A DNA stretch of 64,000 nt, taken from positions 2,284,066 through 2,348,065 of the forward strand of contig SCFE01000010.1 of NCBI GenBank assembly GCA_004352715.1, given 5' to 3'. Under the pieces are notes generated by a model, which was given only the letters and a program-made list of their open reading frames with translations, was not told the origin of the DNA and made no database searches. Positions within the stretch are counted from its first letter, which is position 1. Every line of letters starts with the position of its first letter. Positions 12,113 through 24,400 of this stretch are shown here, piece by piece. Position numbers and translations under genes: made by a program. This stretch comes from Hofstenia miamia. Taxonomy: Eukaryota > Xenacoelomorpha > Acoela.

Positions 12113-15100
12113 GGAAAGGTTAACCATTGTAAAAATTTAGGTGAAATGTTTTTGTAAGCAAGAAACATTGTTGTTATTTGTTAAATTTCATGGTAGTTCT
12201 GCTACAAAATTTGTTTACTATTTTTTAATAATTGTTTGTATTAGCAATAAAACTTTTGGTTTAGTCATAATGTGTTGTATTTTAATTTGCTCTCAAATGA
12301 TTACTCATTTCAACATGATGAGCTAAATTTCATTTTTATTGAGGAAGAGTTGGGTAGATCTGAGGGATGACAAATGCATTCTGCCTTGTGGTCTACATTT
12401 AGTTCTTTCATGATCAATAACAAAGGTATTCATTATCATACTATTTGTTTTTTACAATTTCTATGGCTGTTAAACTCAGTGCTGGTGAAAACCAAATTGT
12501 GTTTAGTCTAAGCTTTCTCAAATTACTATTTTTTAATTTACTACTTGCATACTGTAGTATCTCCATCCAGGCCTAATTATGTTTGAACTAAATCTTTAAT
12601 TTAGTTTCTGATAAACTTCAAAGGAAGGGATCTAACCAATCACTGCTATTTTTGGTTGACAGGATGAGGTTTCTTTCAAACAGGTTAATAATTATTAGAC
12701 ATTTCTCATAGCCGTTTGGGGCTGGTGCCCTTGTTAGTTTAAATAGGAGAAGGTCTTGGCTCTTCATGTAGCTGTTGGTTTAGCACTGGACTTTATTGCA
12801 GCTATTTCATTTTATGGTTTGACTTTTTCTCATTGAAATTGTTTTTGTTTTTTGTGGGGTCTCTAGTAAGTATGAGATTTGAGTGATGATTCTTTCTTCC
12901 ATATTTTCAATTGAACTTTGGGGAGTGGCAGGTGGTTGCATTAGTTGGATTTGTCTTTCCAAAATTTCTAGTTTTTCTCAGATGTCAATGAAAATGTTTG
13001 TGAGTTGGCTTTTAATTTTTAAAATTAGAATTTTCTGTTCAGGTTTTCATTAGTCATTGTTAGAATATTACTTTTCATAGATTGAGGAAGAGTAGTGGTA
13101 ACTCTGAGTGTTTTATGTTGTTCTGCTTGGATCCAAATAAAGTTTTTTCTGAGAAATAGGAGGCTATAGCATTCTTTGTAAAATTCTTTTAATTCATTGG
13201 AGATAATTAATAAATGAACCACAACTTACAGAGTAGTTGTGTAGTTATTCAATAAAAAATAAAGTTTGAAAAAGAGAAAACTAGTTTCAGTTCCATGTCT
13301 TTTAAATGTTGTTGGGTTACTGTGTAACTTGGTAATGATATTAAAAAAGTAAGGACTAGTTTTAGATCCATATTCTTTAAATGTTCTTAGGTCACTATGT
13401 AGCCTTGATGTCTAGTGTTAGCATATTAGCATAGTACAAGTAACATCTATCATTCAAGGTGTAATTAATAACTGTTTGCAGGCACCAGCAGAGAATTATG
13501 TAAAGAAAACTGTGTAATAGAATTAACAAATGAGTAATACCACTGATCAGCTGGGAGATAGTACTGTAGCATAATCCATCAAATAAACTGCCAGTTGATG
13601 AAAGAACTAAGATAAAAAATGTAAAACAAAAATTAAAATAGCATTTATTAAAACATTTGACTAAACTCTGAAGAAGAATTTGCTCTCCTCATTAATTTTA
13701 GCTTGTACAAGCAGGCAAGTTTATGTGAATTCAAAATTTTACAGCAGCAGGTACTTGTTTAATAAATAGTATAAATAGAAAAACTTTACTATAGAATTGA
13801 TGAAGTAAATTCTTTGGAATTTCATTATTTTGGATTACTTTTACAGTTTGGACTATTAATTACAATGCAAAGCTAAGCAGCTCATGTAAAGTAGTGGTCA
13901 GGATTCCACAATGGGAATGATTCTAGGATCTATGCCCCTGACCATGAAATACATTTAAGTTATGTGTACAAATAAGACTTTTCCCATCTTGCTTTGCTAG
14001 CTAGCATTTGTTTTGTTAATACATGTAGTAACAAATTCAGAAAGACAGCCAAATGTAGGAATTGTATCAACCTTTTTAGATCTAAGTTGTTTACTATAAT
14101 TTGACTGATAATGTGACCATTGATATTGTTAACTATTATTTCTTATTTATTATATGTAGTGTAGGAAACTGCAAAGGTTTTGGTAATTACTTAATTATTT
14201 GCCAATAGCTTTTCAGAAATGGTGATCAGTAATAATTATCTTCATTATCTTTATGAGAAATTATTTCTTGTTAAGCAGCTAGTGTCATTCCCAGTTGTAT
14301 AACAAATTGAGTCATTTAGTCAAAACAAATCACACAATCTGATGAGAGAAATAATTTGAGTTGTGTCATGCATATTATTAGCACCTTAGGTTAAGTTACA
14401 CATAATGATTTTCCAATGAATGGAGTGTTAGCAAGAAACCAAAGTAGAAGTTGCAGGGGATCAATTGGTGATTAGGAGAAAAGTATTGGGCAGATGCCCA
14501 TTAGAAAGTTGAAGCATCATATGGAATCCTCACCTAAATGGTGAATTGTGGACTAGTCAGTAATTAAAGTTAATGATATTACAACCATTACAAGTTACTA
14601 GCAGTGATTAATTAGATAGCTTCCTACCAAGTTTATCAGAAATTAATTAATTCAGACTGGGTGGAGATTCTACATGGTGTGACATAATCAGCATTAAACA
14701 AAAGAAAAAAGACAATATTAAAAACATTTATTTTGATTAATTTTTGATTAACTTGTTTTATATCAATTAGAGCCTTTTTGTAAACTAAGTTATAAATTTG
14801 TTTTGCAAAAGATTTGGCTACTGGATAGCCATTGCATTTACAAGCAGGCTGGGAGGCATTCTTAAAATCTACACTTGACATCAGCTTTAACGTCAGCTTC
14901 ACCACCATGCCCTGTCTAGTGAAAGTGTGTCTTTAGGTTAATGTTATGCATAGGAGTTTTTCATAATTTAGCTTACCTATAGATCAATTCACTTTATAAT
15001 AAACCTCCACATTCTAAATAGCTGGATAGCTAAACATAGGCTAACCCCTTTTATTTTAGATCCAACTTTATACATAAGAATTGCCTATGAGCATATTATT

Positions 15101-15590
15101 ATTACATTTGTTGGTAATCATTATAGCTTCAGAGATGGACTTAAGTGACAGTAATTTTATCACTGCAATAATTGCTCACATGTACTGAGGGCCATGTATT
15201 CATTTATATTTAAGGTTATCTACATTTAAGATCTTTAAGAGGCAAAAGTGGTACAGTTGCAAACTTTTATTTATTACTCACAATAACAAGAGCAATTATT
15301 GTATAAATTCACATAGAGCAAGCATCACTAGTAGCACTTCCACCACTACCATGTTCACTAAGCTATTTTCTTTTGAGGCATGAACTATGGCATAGAATTG
15401 GAGATGGCTGCTGGTGAACACTTCATTCCTGATTGCATGGTACCACTTTGGGTTCCAACCCTGATGATATTTTCTGCTCCTAAAGAGAACTTGGTAATTA
15501 CCATCTAATGTTGTAATAGAGTTACTACATCACACATAGTTCAATTACTTAAGCAGTGGGAGGTAGGAAATCGTGGTTGTCCTCTAGGAA
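12113..15590. other. CpG-poor non-coding stretch, no recognised gene
   Basis: About 3.5 kb of AT-rich sequence with very few CpG. Open frames at 12141, 13025, 14636 and 15541 lack any recognisable domain. ATTAGCACCTTAG at about 14375 also occurs at 26418, just right of the second candidate gypsy LTR. This hints that part of the stretch is old retroelement flank. Confidence 0.5.
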
Positions 15591-15614
15591 TGGTGATAGT
15601 AAAAGCTATTATGG

Positions 15615-15662
15615 TCAATCCTAAGCAGTGTGTTGAATCTACATGGTGACCATGACAGGCAC
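15615..15662 (+). promoter_or_regulatory. Candidate LTR end plus tRNA primer-binding site
   Basis: Reads GTTGAATCTACA followed directly by TGGTGACCATGACAGG. The same arrangement, GTGATTCTACA then TGGAGACCGTGACAGG, closes the 5' LTR of the TRIM at 30538-31118. From memory the primer-binding site of tRNA-Arg-primed gypsy elements reads TGGCGACCGTGACAGG, so both fit a tRNA-Arg primer. The LTR upstream is too diverged to delimit. Confidence 0.6.
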
Positions 15663-15885
15663 CCAAGGCATGCAAGCAAGAAAATAAAGAATTTTTGTCC
15701 TGATTTAAGATGGATTTCTTCTCAGGGATATTTTTTGGTAAAAAGCAGCTAATTTTACCCATGAAAAGTAAATGAAAGATGTGAAAAGTAACCCTAGTTA
15801 GTATTGAATTGAAAGAATGAGGGGAATTGATAGAACATAAACAGCTGGAAGAAAAGTCAACAAAGAGAAGAAGAGAATAACTACT

Positions 15886-16160
15886 CACTGCTAATGAAAA
15901 GAAAATGGTAAATTCTAGAAAGAAGAATAAATCTAAAGCTAAATTGCACAAAACATTGAATCCCTTGAAATTCAAGACAACACATCAATCCCAGGCAGTG
16001 AAAATTCCCCATCCAAACAAGTCTTACAGCCTGCTAACAACAATAATCAAGAGTTATTAGAAAACATCCAGTTGCAAGTATGGCCATTAATGGAAAGGAT
16101 TTCAGAATTGGAAATCAGTAACATGGAGAAGCAACACTGGGTAGATGAAATGTGAGAAGA
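15886..16160 (+). pseudogene. Gag-like N-terminal fragment after the PBS
   Basis: Starting about 245 bases after the primer-binding site, a frame rich in Lys, Asn, Gln and Glu runs through one frameshift near 15950 to a TGA at about 16153. The second part (NNNNQELLENIQLQ, then ERISELEISNMEK) looks like a helical, coiled-coil-prone N-terminal gag region, similar in style to that of the relic at 26770. Assignment as gag is inferred from position and composition. It may be the 5' part of an element interrupted by the larger one to its right. Confidence 0.4.
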
Positions 16161-16384
16161 CACTTGTTAAAGGCTTGGTGAGCAGAGAGAAATATTCCAA
16201 CATAAATTGTAATGTTGACAAAAGAACAGGAAAAATATTGTAGAGTCACTCAGGGCTGCTATTTAAATTATTTCAATTATTTCTGATTAATTTGGCATGC
16301 TAGATTAGTGATTACATCATCATGACAAAATGATTGTTGCTACCCATTTATCAATTTATTATTTTATGATCAATTTATATTTTT

Positions 16385-16880
16385 CCCCTTGATCTGAGTC
16401 ATACATGTTACTGCTCATTTAATTTGTGAGGGAATTTCATGCAACATTTTGTAAACATGTAACAGGTAATAACTTGCTGAAATTGTTATAAATATGTGAA
16501 AGAACTGTAGTGATTGCACAATATAATTTGTCTCACTTCAATCATGTTGAATCTTTTTTGATTTATTCATATGCTAACCCCTTTTAGGTTGTTATGAATT
16601 TTGTAATAAATCTTGCTTAAGATCCTGCAACAATTTGGGAGTTACTCCACAAGTGTCTGGAGTGAAAACTAGCCCCTTACCATTTGGCAGCCCAAATTAT
16701 GGTCACTTTAGGTTACACCTACATGTAATTGTAGGGAATAACATCTTCTAATTCAATCATTCCATTTTGTATGCACTTAATAACAACACACTGCAAATAT
16801 ACTATGCCATTAGTGAATGTGAATGAACAGTAATTATGCGCCTTTTGTTTTATTAATTATTTACATGAGCTGAGATAATA
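16385..16880 (+). mobile_element. Candidate 5' LTR of Ty3/gypsy element A
   Basis: Aligns collinearly with 25887-26375. Matching landmarks include TTTAATTTG(T)GAGGGAA, CTAACC(CC)TTTT, TATGAATTTT, TAAGATCC, GCCCA-ATT-TGGT, TATGCCATT and TTACATGAGCTGAGA. Similarity stops within about ten bases of the first gag codons on this side. Identity looks like roughly 70 percent with indels. No clean TG...CA ends or primer-binding site could be fixed, so the call rests on the paired direct repeat that brackets gag-pol. A possible start is TGTAGAGTCAC at 16239. Confidence 0.5.
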
Positions 16881-16881
16881 G

Positions 16882-17728
16882 AAGCCCTTGCAATGCTGCT
16901 CCTGCAAAGCCTGTTTTGACGCCTTACAAGCTGAAATGAGACAACAAGCCACCACTGCTTGGCAACATGAGAGATGCTTGCTCAACTCAATCTCTGCCTT
17001 AGAAATGCAGATTCAGGAATCATTCCTGCACTCCCCTCTGATTTCCTTGGAAGAACCTGAGTATGTAACTCATGCTCTTTTGAACAAGGCCCTTGATGCT
17101 CTCTTGGAAAGGTTCTCAATGGTTATCTCACAGACAATGTCTGCCCACCTTTCTCATGCTTTGTCTGCACCCACAACATCCCCTGTGACACCACCATTTG
17201 TTATCCCTGTTACCTCTTTTACAAGTGGTGCACCTACCTTTACTCAGTCTGCCCTTTCTCAATCTCACAACACTAACTACAGTAGCTATGCCAAGCTCTT
17301 GTACCCTGAGTGTAACAGTTGTGCCTTTGGCACCTGTGAACGTCATAGTTACACCAACTACCACAATTGTTCCACCTTCTCCTCCAAGTGACCCCATCAG
17401 GTCTACAACAACTCATAGGCCACACTTCACTCAATCCATTTTGCCTACTGAAGCACTGGGGAACAAACAATCAATTTTTTTCAATTGACACTCAGTATTG
17501 CCTAAATTCACTGGTAAAATAGATGATATTTCACAGTCATTTGACAAGTGGCTCTTTCTTTTTGAGCTTTCAATGAAGCAGTATAAAACCACTCAAGATG
17601 CTGCTGCCATGCAATTTCCCATGTTCCTTCAAGGCCTTGCATACAATCAGTATATGATGCTGGATAGGGAAGTTAAGACAAATTATCAGTTACTTGTTGG
17701 TCACTTCAACGGGTCAAACTACCTCTAA
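16882..17728 (+). pseudogene. Gag of Ty3/gypsy element A (frameshifted)
   Basis: The first part (16882 to about 17190) has two Cys pairs (CCSCKAC) and a helical Gln/Glu-rich stretch. The reading then shifts frame into a Ser/Thr/Pro-rich linker (17198-17485), crosses one TGA and continues as LPKFTGKIDD with a downstream FDKWLFLFE segment. The LPKFTxxID...F..W motif is repeated in the second relic at about 27168 and marks the start of the capsid-like region. No ATG precedes the first part, and the open frame follows a TAG at 16879. I see no zinc knuckle. The protein would form the particle shell if intact, but it is broken here. Confidence 0.65.
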
Positions 17729-18230
17729 AACTTTAACCTCTTCAAGTTCTGCTACAGTGCAGAAGAAGACAGATAGTGAAAGACAGTCAGCTCTTATTTG
17801 TACTCAGAGTGGGGCAGTTATCCGCCCTAAGCAAGTGAGCCACTGGAAGAGCTTACTGCTGCCTGTAACAAAGAAATCTTATTAACATTAACCAATACCA
17901 TCATTGTGGAACCATGGCACAAGTTGCTGTCACTATGAGCTCTCCTTACTAGGGGGACATCATGATCTCAGGACAAAGGGGAAAATGCCTTCACAGTCTA
18001 CATCTCTCTCCAGACCTTTGTCATGTCTCTCATAGAAAGACTTATGTTACTGTGCTCAATAGTTCTGCACACCTGATCTGAATGGATCCAACAAAGCTAT
18101 CCATCATTGCAATGCTGGTCTGACTTGAACTCAAAGCTGCAGCCTGTCTGCCTGTTCTTACTGCAATTCACAATCTGAGTGAACTAAGTGATCCAGTCTG
18201 GATCCCAGCTGTAAATGAGAGATCTCATGG
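17729..18230 (+). pseudogene. Degenerate gag-pol junction of element A
   Basis: Several short frames with stops. A Ser/Thr/Lys-rich piece opens the region. A retropepsin DTG/DSG motif could not be found, so the protease is lost or too decayed. The last part (about 18130-18230) reads in the pol direction (LSELSDPVWIP). Confidence 0.45.
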
Positions 18231-19200
18231 ACACCTGAGTCCACAAGAATATGACACACTCTCTGCCCTCTTGTGCCAGCATCATGATGTGTTTAACTAC
18301 AGGTCAATTAGTGTTGGAAAGGCCATTGGGGAACAACATGCCATCAAAACTAAGAGTGATCACCCCATTTGGTTGTGAGTTCAAAGGATACCCAAGAACT
18401 TATGAGCAGAGTATGAATATATCCTTAGTGATCTCATTGAAAGCAGGATCATACAGAACAGTAATAGTCTGTATGCTGCACCTACTGTGTTTATTTGCCA
18501 AGGCGAGAAGTACTGCCTCTGCATCAACTTTCAATGACTAAATGACTTCACAGTTAAGGATGTGTATCTGTTACTTTGCATCAAGGATCTTCTGTATGAT
18601 GCCAGCAAGTACAAGTTGTTCTCATGCTTGGATCTCTGTAAGGCCTATAGTCAAATACCAATGAAGCCTGCCAACATCCTGAAAACCACTTTTATTACGC
18701 CTTACAGCCTTTTTGAGTGGAAATACATGGCCTTCAGACTTTGTAATGCTCTGGCTATGTTTCAGCATTATGTTATGCATGTATTACAGAATGGGGCTAA
18801 TGTTCTCAAACCTGGGATCACCACATACATGGATGATATTCTTGTTGCTGGACACACATTCTCCAATCACTTAGATAAGTTGGGTCAGACTCTCAAGATC
18901 CTGTACTACTCTGGACTCTGTGTAAATGGAAATAAATGTTCACTCATTTTGCCATGAGTTACATTGTTAGGAAGAGTGATTGAACCTGGGAGAATATCTA
19001 TTAAGAACAATGCAAAGGGCCATCTCAATTGTATTGAGACTCCATGCTCTCACAAGGATGTCCAATGCCTGATGGGCTTTCTTAATTACTATGGCTCCTT
19101 CATCTCTGAACTAGCCAATCAAACTAAGCATATATCTAATTTACTTCAAAAAACACTGAATTCTGTTGGACCTGGGCTGAACAGGAAGAGCTGGACACTG
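18231..19200 (+). pseudogene. Ty3/gypsy reverse transcriptase domain, element A
   Basis: The polypeptide copies RNA into DNA in gypsy-like elements. Visible in order are the linker ending in a peptide like YILSDLIESRIIQ, then a YAAP box, the first catalytic-Asp motif LDLCKAYSQIPM (about 18630-18666), the palm CNALAMF, and the active-site box TYMDDILVAG with YMDD at 18826-18837. The connection motif LMGFLNYYGSFI lies near 19068. The frame is open from 18562 to 18957, crosses a TGA, and reopens to a TAA at 19203. Upstream parts lie in other frames. The catalytic residues survive but the gene cannot be translated through. Confidence 0.9.
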
Positions 19201-19244
19201 TAAAGCAAGAACTCAGACAGATCCCCAGTCTGAATACACCTGAC

Positions 19245-19520
19245 TATGCAAATGAATTTATCATCAATTGCAACATGAGTTCAGTCACCATCAGTGGTGT
19301 GCTCAGTCAAATGATTAATGGCCAGGAATGCCAAGTACAATATTTTAGCTGGAAGCTCCACAATGCTGAGCTAAATTATGGAACAACAAAGTCTGAAATG
19401 CTAGCACTCATTGAGAGTCTGAAGAAGTTTCAATTCTTCATCTTAGGTCACCAATTCATTGTTCATACCAAGAACTCCACACTCAGACATTGTTGCCTGA
19501 TGGTTGGAATATCTCAATGA
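19245..19520 (+). pseudogene. RNase H domain, element A
   Basis: This domain follows RT in gypsy pol and removes the RNA strand. It is recognised by NEFIINCN, GVLSQMINGQ, QYFSWKL, the glutamate motif TTKSEMLALIE and the final HTKNSTL. In active relatives the first motif has Asp (DCDAS-like) and the last has TDH/TDN. Here they are Asn and Lys, so two of the three catalytic acids are replaced. The domain lies in a different frame from RT and integrase, implying indels on both sides. Confidence 0.8.
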
Positions 19521-19716
19521 TTCCACCTTTACTATCACTCATTGTCCAGGGAGATTATATCTCAACACTGATTATATCTCTGCTCTGCCAAGTTATGAGA
19601 GAGACCTGTGAAAGCCACTGGGTAAGAAAACTCCATTTGGATTCATCCCAGCATGTGAGTATGAGCTCCTCCCTGATATCAATGCAGATTGGAATGGGAA
19701 AGCAATCCTCCCTGTC

Positions 19717-20935
19717 ATGGTGAAAGAGGAGATCTCAGAAAAAGAAATTGCCACCCATCAATTATACAATAAGGTTTTGTCTGAAATTGTCTTTAAACTC
19801 AAGAACCCCAAACACACTATCAGCAACTTTGCCAAGAGATACTTCCAATGTTATCATTGGAAGCTTACTGAAGCTGGACTCCTCTACCCACATAGTCAGA
19901 ACAATCATCTGGCAGTTAAAGAGTATTTAAAGCAGGATCTTGTCCACAAGATCCATGAACACAGTCATCTTGGAATTATCCAAACAGAGAGAACCTTTAA
20001 TGCCTGTTAAGTCACCATTGGTATTAGAGCTATTGTGCAAGATGTGATTGAAAAGTGTGAAGCATGCCTGATTCAAGGAGCCAGACACTTTCCAGAGCAG
20101 AGAGCCAAGCTCCACAGTTGGGTTGCCAAAAGAACCAACAAAGTGGTCCACATGGACATTGAGAAACTGTCAAGGGATGAGCAAGGATTTTAATACCTGT
20201 TTGTCTTGATAGATTATTTTACTAAATATGCATGACTTATTCCTCTTGACAATACCACTGCCAAAGTCATCCATGAAAGGATCGTCAAAGAATGGATTTT
20301 TAAACTCAGGCCTATGAAGTGTTTGGTTTCTGACCTTGGTCCTCAGTTTGAGAACACCTTAATGTCCACTCTTATGAAGGAACTCGAGATCATACATAAT
20401 TTTACTACTGCTTACCATCCACAGTCAAATGGCATCATCAAGCAACTGAACTGCACCATCATTAAACTGATTAGAGTCACTTTAGACCACACTGCTAGTC
20501 AAAATTAGAGGCATGTCATAGAGGCAGTCGAATTCTTTTATAACACCCAAGTTCACTCCACCACCAAAGTGAGCCTTTTCAAAGCCATGTTTGGCCGCCA
20601 AGTGAGTACTCCCCTGTCTATCATGTTTCTGGACTACAACAAACCAACCTTGGAGAATTTTGTGAACCAGATGCTGCAGGAATTCCAGGAAGTGCAACTC
20701 TCTATCTGCTGGAATACCAATCAGTCTGTTATTTGCCAAAAAAGAAACTTCAACAAAAAGCTGTATGTCAAACCTCATAAACAAGGAGATGCTGTATTTG
20801 CTTATTTTCTTCATCAGGTTACTGATGCTAGCCAAGTACAAAAACTTGCCACTAATTGGCAAGGACCTTTTAGGATAGTTGAAGTATTAGATCACCACTG
20901 GATAATGGTAAAGTTGCCCATTTTCAGCAACTTAG
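19717..20935 (+). pseudogene. Integrase domain with GPF motif, element A
   Basis: Integrase joins the DNA copy into the host genome. In order: zinc-binding HHCC (HEHSHLG ... CEAC, about 19950-20070), core Asp 1 (HMDIEKL, about 20148), core Asp 2 (VSDLGPQFEN, about 20325), and the third catalytic position in HPQSNGIIKQLN, where the usual Glu is a Lys. After that come NTQVHSTTKVSLFKAMFGRQ and a C-terminal GPF module (NWQGPFRIVEVL, about 20857-20893). Stops occur at 20010 (TAA), about 20190 (TAA), about 20235 (TGA) and 20508 (TAG). With one catalytic residue lost and four stops the enzyme is dead. Confidence 0.9.
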
Positions 20936-21300
20936 ACAAACAATTAAGGATATACAAAATGCAGTCATTGACAACAATAACAAGTTTTCTCTCATTGATG
21001 ATGGTGTTAATGAGATTGAATATTATGCCAATCTCACTAAATGTGAGGAAGACGACCTTACACAGGTTGAGTATGATAGTAACCCTATAGCTACTCATAT
21101 TTTGCCTAAATGAAAAGCTAGAGATCAGAGATATTTAGACCATTTAAATACCCAAGAATGGGACCTTAATCTTATATCTTTGTTTAGCAACTATGAAATG
21201 AACAGAGAATCAACCCCCAGCAAGACACCAAGTGTGATGACGAATCAACCCATGAGACAAAACAAAGTGATCAATGACGCTAAGATGATCAGATGAAGGC
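20936..21300 (+). pseudogene. Acidic linker between integrase and ORF3, element A
   Basis: In the frame entered after a shift near 20900 the sequence encodes an acidic, Asn-rich segment (for example NLTKCEEDDLTQVEYD), a TGA at about 21111 and another at about 21295. It connects the GPF region to the long downstream reading frame, suggesting one polyprotein. Function unknown. Confidence 0.5.
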
Positions 21301-21356
21301 ACTTCATGAAAGTGAGAGTGCCTGGAAGAAGAAACCCATAGCAGCTGTGACTACGA

Positions 21357-21475
21357 GGGGAGACAACTCTCTCCTCAGAAGCAGACTTCCCACAACTATG
21401 CTCAGAGACAACTCCCTGAGTGGGAGTGGACCTCAGACAACTATGCATGGTGACAACTCTCTGTGCATGAATCTG
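21357..21475 (+). repeat. Short minisatellite within element A
   Basis: The word GACAACTC occurs three times about 45 bases apart, with similar intervening sequence (CACAACTATGC / CAACTATGCATG). It encodes a repeated DNSL-type peptide in the corresponding frame. Confidence 0.7.
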
Positions 21476-24400
21476 AGAAGCATGGAGTGTCTTTTGCCCA
21501 ATTGCCTAACATAACCTTGAAACCCCCTCCTAGTCCCAGTCCTTCCTCCCATGACTCAGCTAGTGTTAGGTCCCAAAAAGCCAAGGAACATAAAGCTAAG
21601 ACATCTAAGGTTGGTGACAAGATCCTATATCCATACTTTATTGCTACTCAGAAAGTGGTTCATTTAGTTTGAGACAATATATCAGAAGAAACTAAGAATA
21701 AGTTACAATGGACTTTTAACACCAAGGATATAACCTGTTCCATGAACGTAATCCCCTTTATCATTGATGCAGAGCATAGGCCCCAGATCAATGCTATTAT
21801 CTGTTACAACTCCAAAATGTTAGCTGGCATGGCGTGACCCTACTGGCAAAGTACTGTTCACACCATGTTTGATGAGGACTTCAACTTGTCTCACTTATGC
21901 CAGTTTCTAAACAGCAAAGAAAAAATGAAGAAATTCAAATGCATCAACATTGATTTTGACAATCTGCTAATCATCTACTTCTTCTGCATCAACAAGGTAA
22001 ACCACCCCAAAATAATGGAAAAAATTGAAATTGCCTATCAACTCACTAAGGTGGAGAAGATACATCTAGTTATGTTCTTGAAGGAAGAATATCAAGATGC
22101 AATCCCAGACAAAGTTGAGAGTTTACACTTTCATATGGAGAACTTTACCATTTTGTATAGCAGCTCCTATCAGCCCACAAGCATGTACAATACTCACATG
22201 ATCTTGGCTACTAAGATCATTTACACGGATCTGCTCTTATGTAAGAAGATTACAATGCACTGTCTTGTGGTCAACACTCATCTGATCATCAATACATGCA
22301 TCCAGGCTCAATCACTAGAGTTGATTAATATCAGCTTGCCTGGCCTCCACTCTGACGTTTCTGATCTCCACGTCAGTTTTGCATTCTCACAAAGCTTTTC
22401 AGAAAAGATGTTCTCAGAAAAATTCGTGCCAGTGATCCAATCCTGTGGAGCCATGTGGGTTCTCACCACTTCCCTCACCATTGATCCTCACCTTCAGCTA
22501 CCCATGGATAATCCCACCAGAGAGAAACTCATGAAGCAGTGTTCCCATGAACTTGCTATCAGTCCTGCTGAATGGAAAGTTAAGAACTGGCTGCTCCACT
22601 CTTGCTCATTGCCTGCCTCTCCTGGGAAGACTAAAAAAGCAATGGAACATTTCAAGAAGTATTTAGCCCATCTCATTGGATCCAGTGGACCCCTTGGTTG
22701 CCTTCCACCTCAAATGATTGTAAACTGCTTAGGAGTTGCTTTCTCTGACTTAAATATCTTCTCAGACACACTCAAGAAATACATATGGGGAGCCACCACC
22801 AAGACCAAGTTCCCTTCTCATAACTCAGAATACGTGCCTCTGTTCACTAGTCAACTTATGCACCATGAATATGGTTTCACAAAGCAATTCATTGAGCTAG
22901 TTGGTCACTACGACGTTCTGTCACACACAGAAATCTTATTCAACCTGGAGTGGCTCAATTATCCTAAGTGTGGGTACAGCAAGCTCACCCAAACCCAGCA
23001 GCAGGCTACTAAGGATGGCAAGATCATCCCAATCACTGTTTTGGGGCAAACTATGAAGATGCCCAAACAATTCTACCATGAGAAAGAGCTCTTATCCTCA
23101 TCAGCTATCAAGGTACTGTCTCTTATACACATCCTAATTGAAGCTGTCAACCTAGGAAAATTCTCTGGGGTCACAGTCTCACCCCCNNNNNNNNNNNNNN
23201 NNNNNNNNNNNNNNNNNNNNNNNNNNNNNNNNNNNNNNNNNNNNNNNNNNNNNNNNNNNNNNNNNNNNNNNNNNNNNNNNNNNNNNNNNNNNNNNNNNNN
23301 NNNNNNNNNNNNNNNNNNNNNNNNNNNNNNNNNNNNNNNNNNNNNNNNNNNNNNNNNNNNNNNNNNNNNNNNNNNNNNNNNNNNNNNNNNNNNNNNNNNN
23401 NNNNNNNNNNNNNNNNNNNNNNNNNNNNNNNNNNNNNNNNNNNNNNNNNNNNNNNNNNNNNNNNNNNNNNNNNNNNNNNNNNNNNNNNNNNNNNNNNNNN
23501 NNNNNNNNNNNNNNNNNNNNNNNNNNNNNNNNNNNNNNNNNNNNNNNNNNNNNNNNNNNNNNNNNNNNNNNNNNNNNNNNNNNNNNNNNNNNNNNNNNNN
23601 NNNNNNNNNNNNNNNNNNNNNNNNNNNNNNNNNNNNNNNNNNNNNNNNNNNNNNNNNNNNNNNNNNNNNNNNNNNNNNNNNNNNNNNNNNNNNNNNNNNN
23701 NNNNNNNNNNNNNNNNNNNNNNNNNNNNNNNNNNNNNNNNNNNNNNNNNNNNNNNNNNNNNNNNNNNNNNNNNNNNNNNNNNNNNNNNNNNNNNNNNNNN
23801 NNNNNNNNNNNNNNNNNNNNNNNNNNNNNNNNNNNNNNNNNNNNNNNNNNNNNNNNNNNNNNNNNNNNNNNNNNNNNNNNNNNNNNNNNNNNNNNNNNNN
23901 NNNNNNNNNNNNNNNNNNNNNNNNNNNNNNNNNNNNNNNNNNNNNNNNNNNNNNNNNNNNNNNNNNNNNNNNNNNNNNNNNNNNNNNNNNNNNNNNNNNN
24001 NNNNNNNNNNNNNNNNNNNNNNNNNNNNNNNNNNNNNNNNNNNNNNNNNNNNNNNNNNNNNNNNNNNNNNNNNNNNNNNNNNNNNNNNNNNNNNNNNNNN
24101 NNNNNNNNNNNNNNNNNNNNNNNNNNNNNNNNNNNNNNNNNNNNNNNNNNNNNNNNNNNNNNNNNNNNNNNNNNNNNNNNNNNNNNGATCCTCACCTTCA
24201 GCTACCCATGGATAAGCCCACAAGAGAGAAACTCATGAAGCAGTGTTCCCATGAACTTGCTATCAGTCCTGCTGCCTGGAAAGTTAAGAACTGGCTGCTC
24301 CACTCTTGCTCATTGCCTGCCTCTCCTGGGAAGACTAAAAAAGCAATAGAATGTTTCAAGAAGTTCTACGCCCATCTCATTGGATCCAGTGGACCCCTTG

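Noticed and set aside
11745-12168. Open frames on both strands across the (TA)n gap
   Set aside because: They exist only because TA repeats and N are read as codons (Tyr-Ile repeats and X).
15541-15975. 144-codon minus-strand frame
   Set aside because: It covers the LTR end, PBS and gag-like start read on the opposite strand; no recognisable protein.
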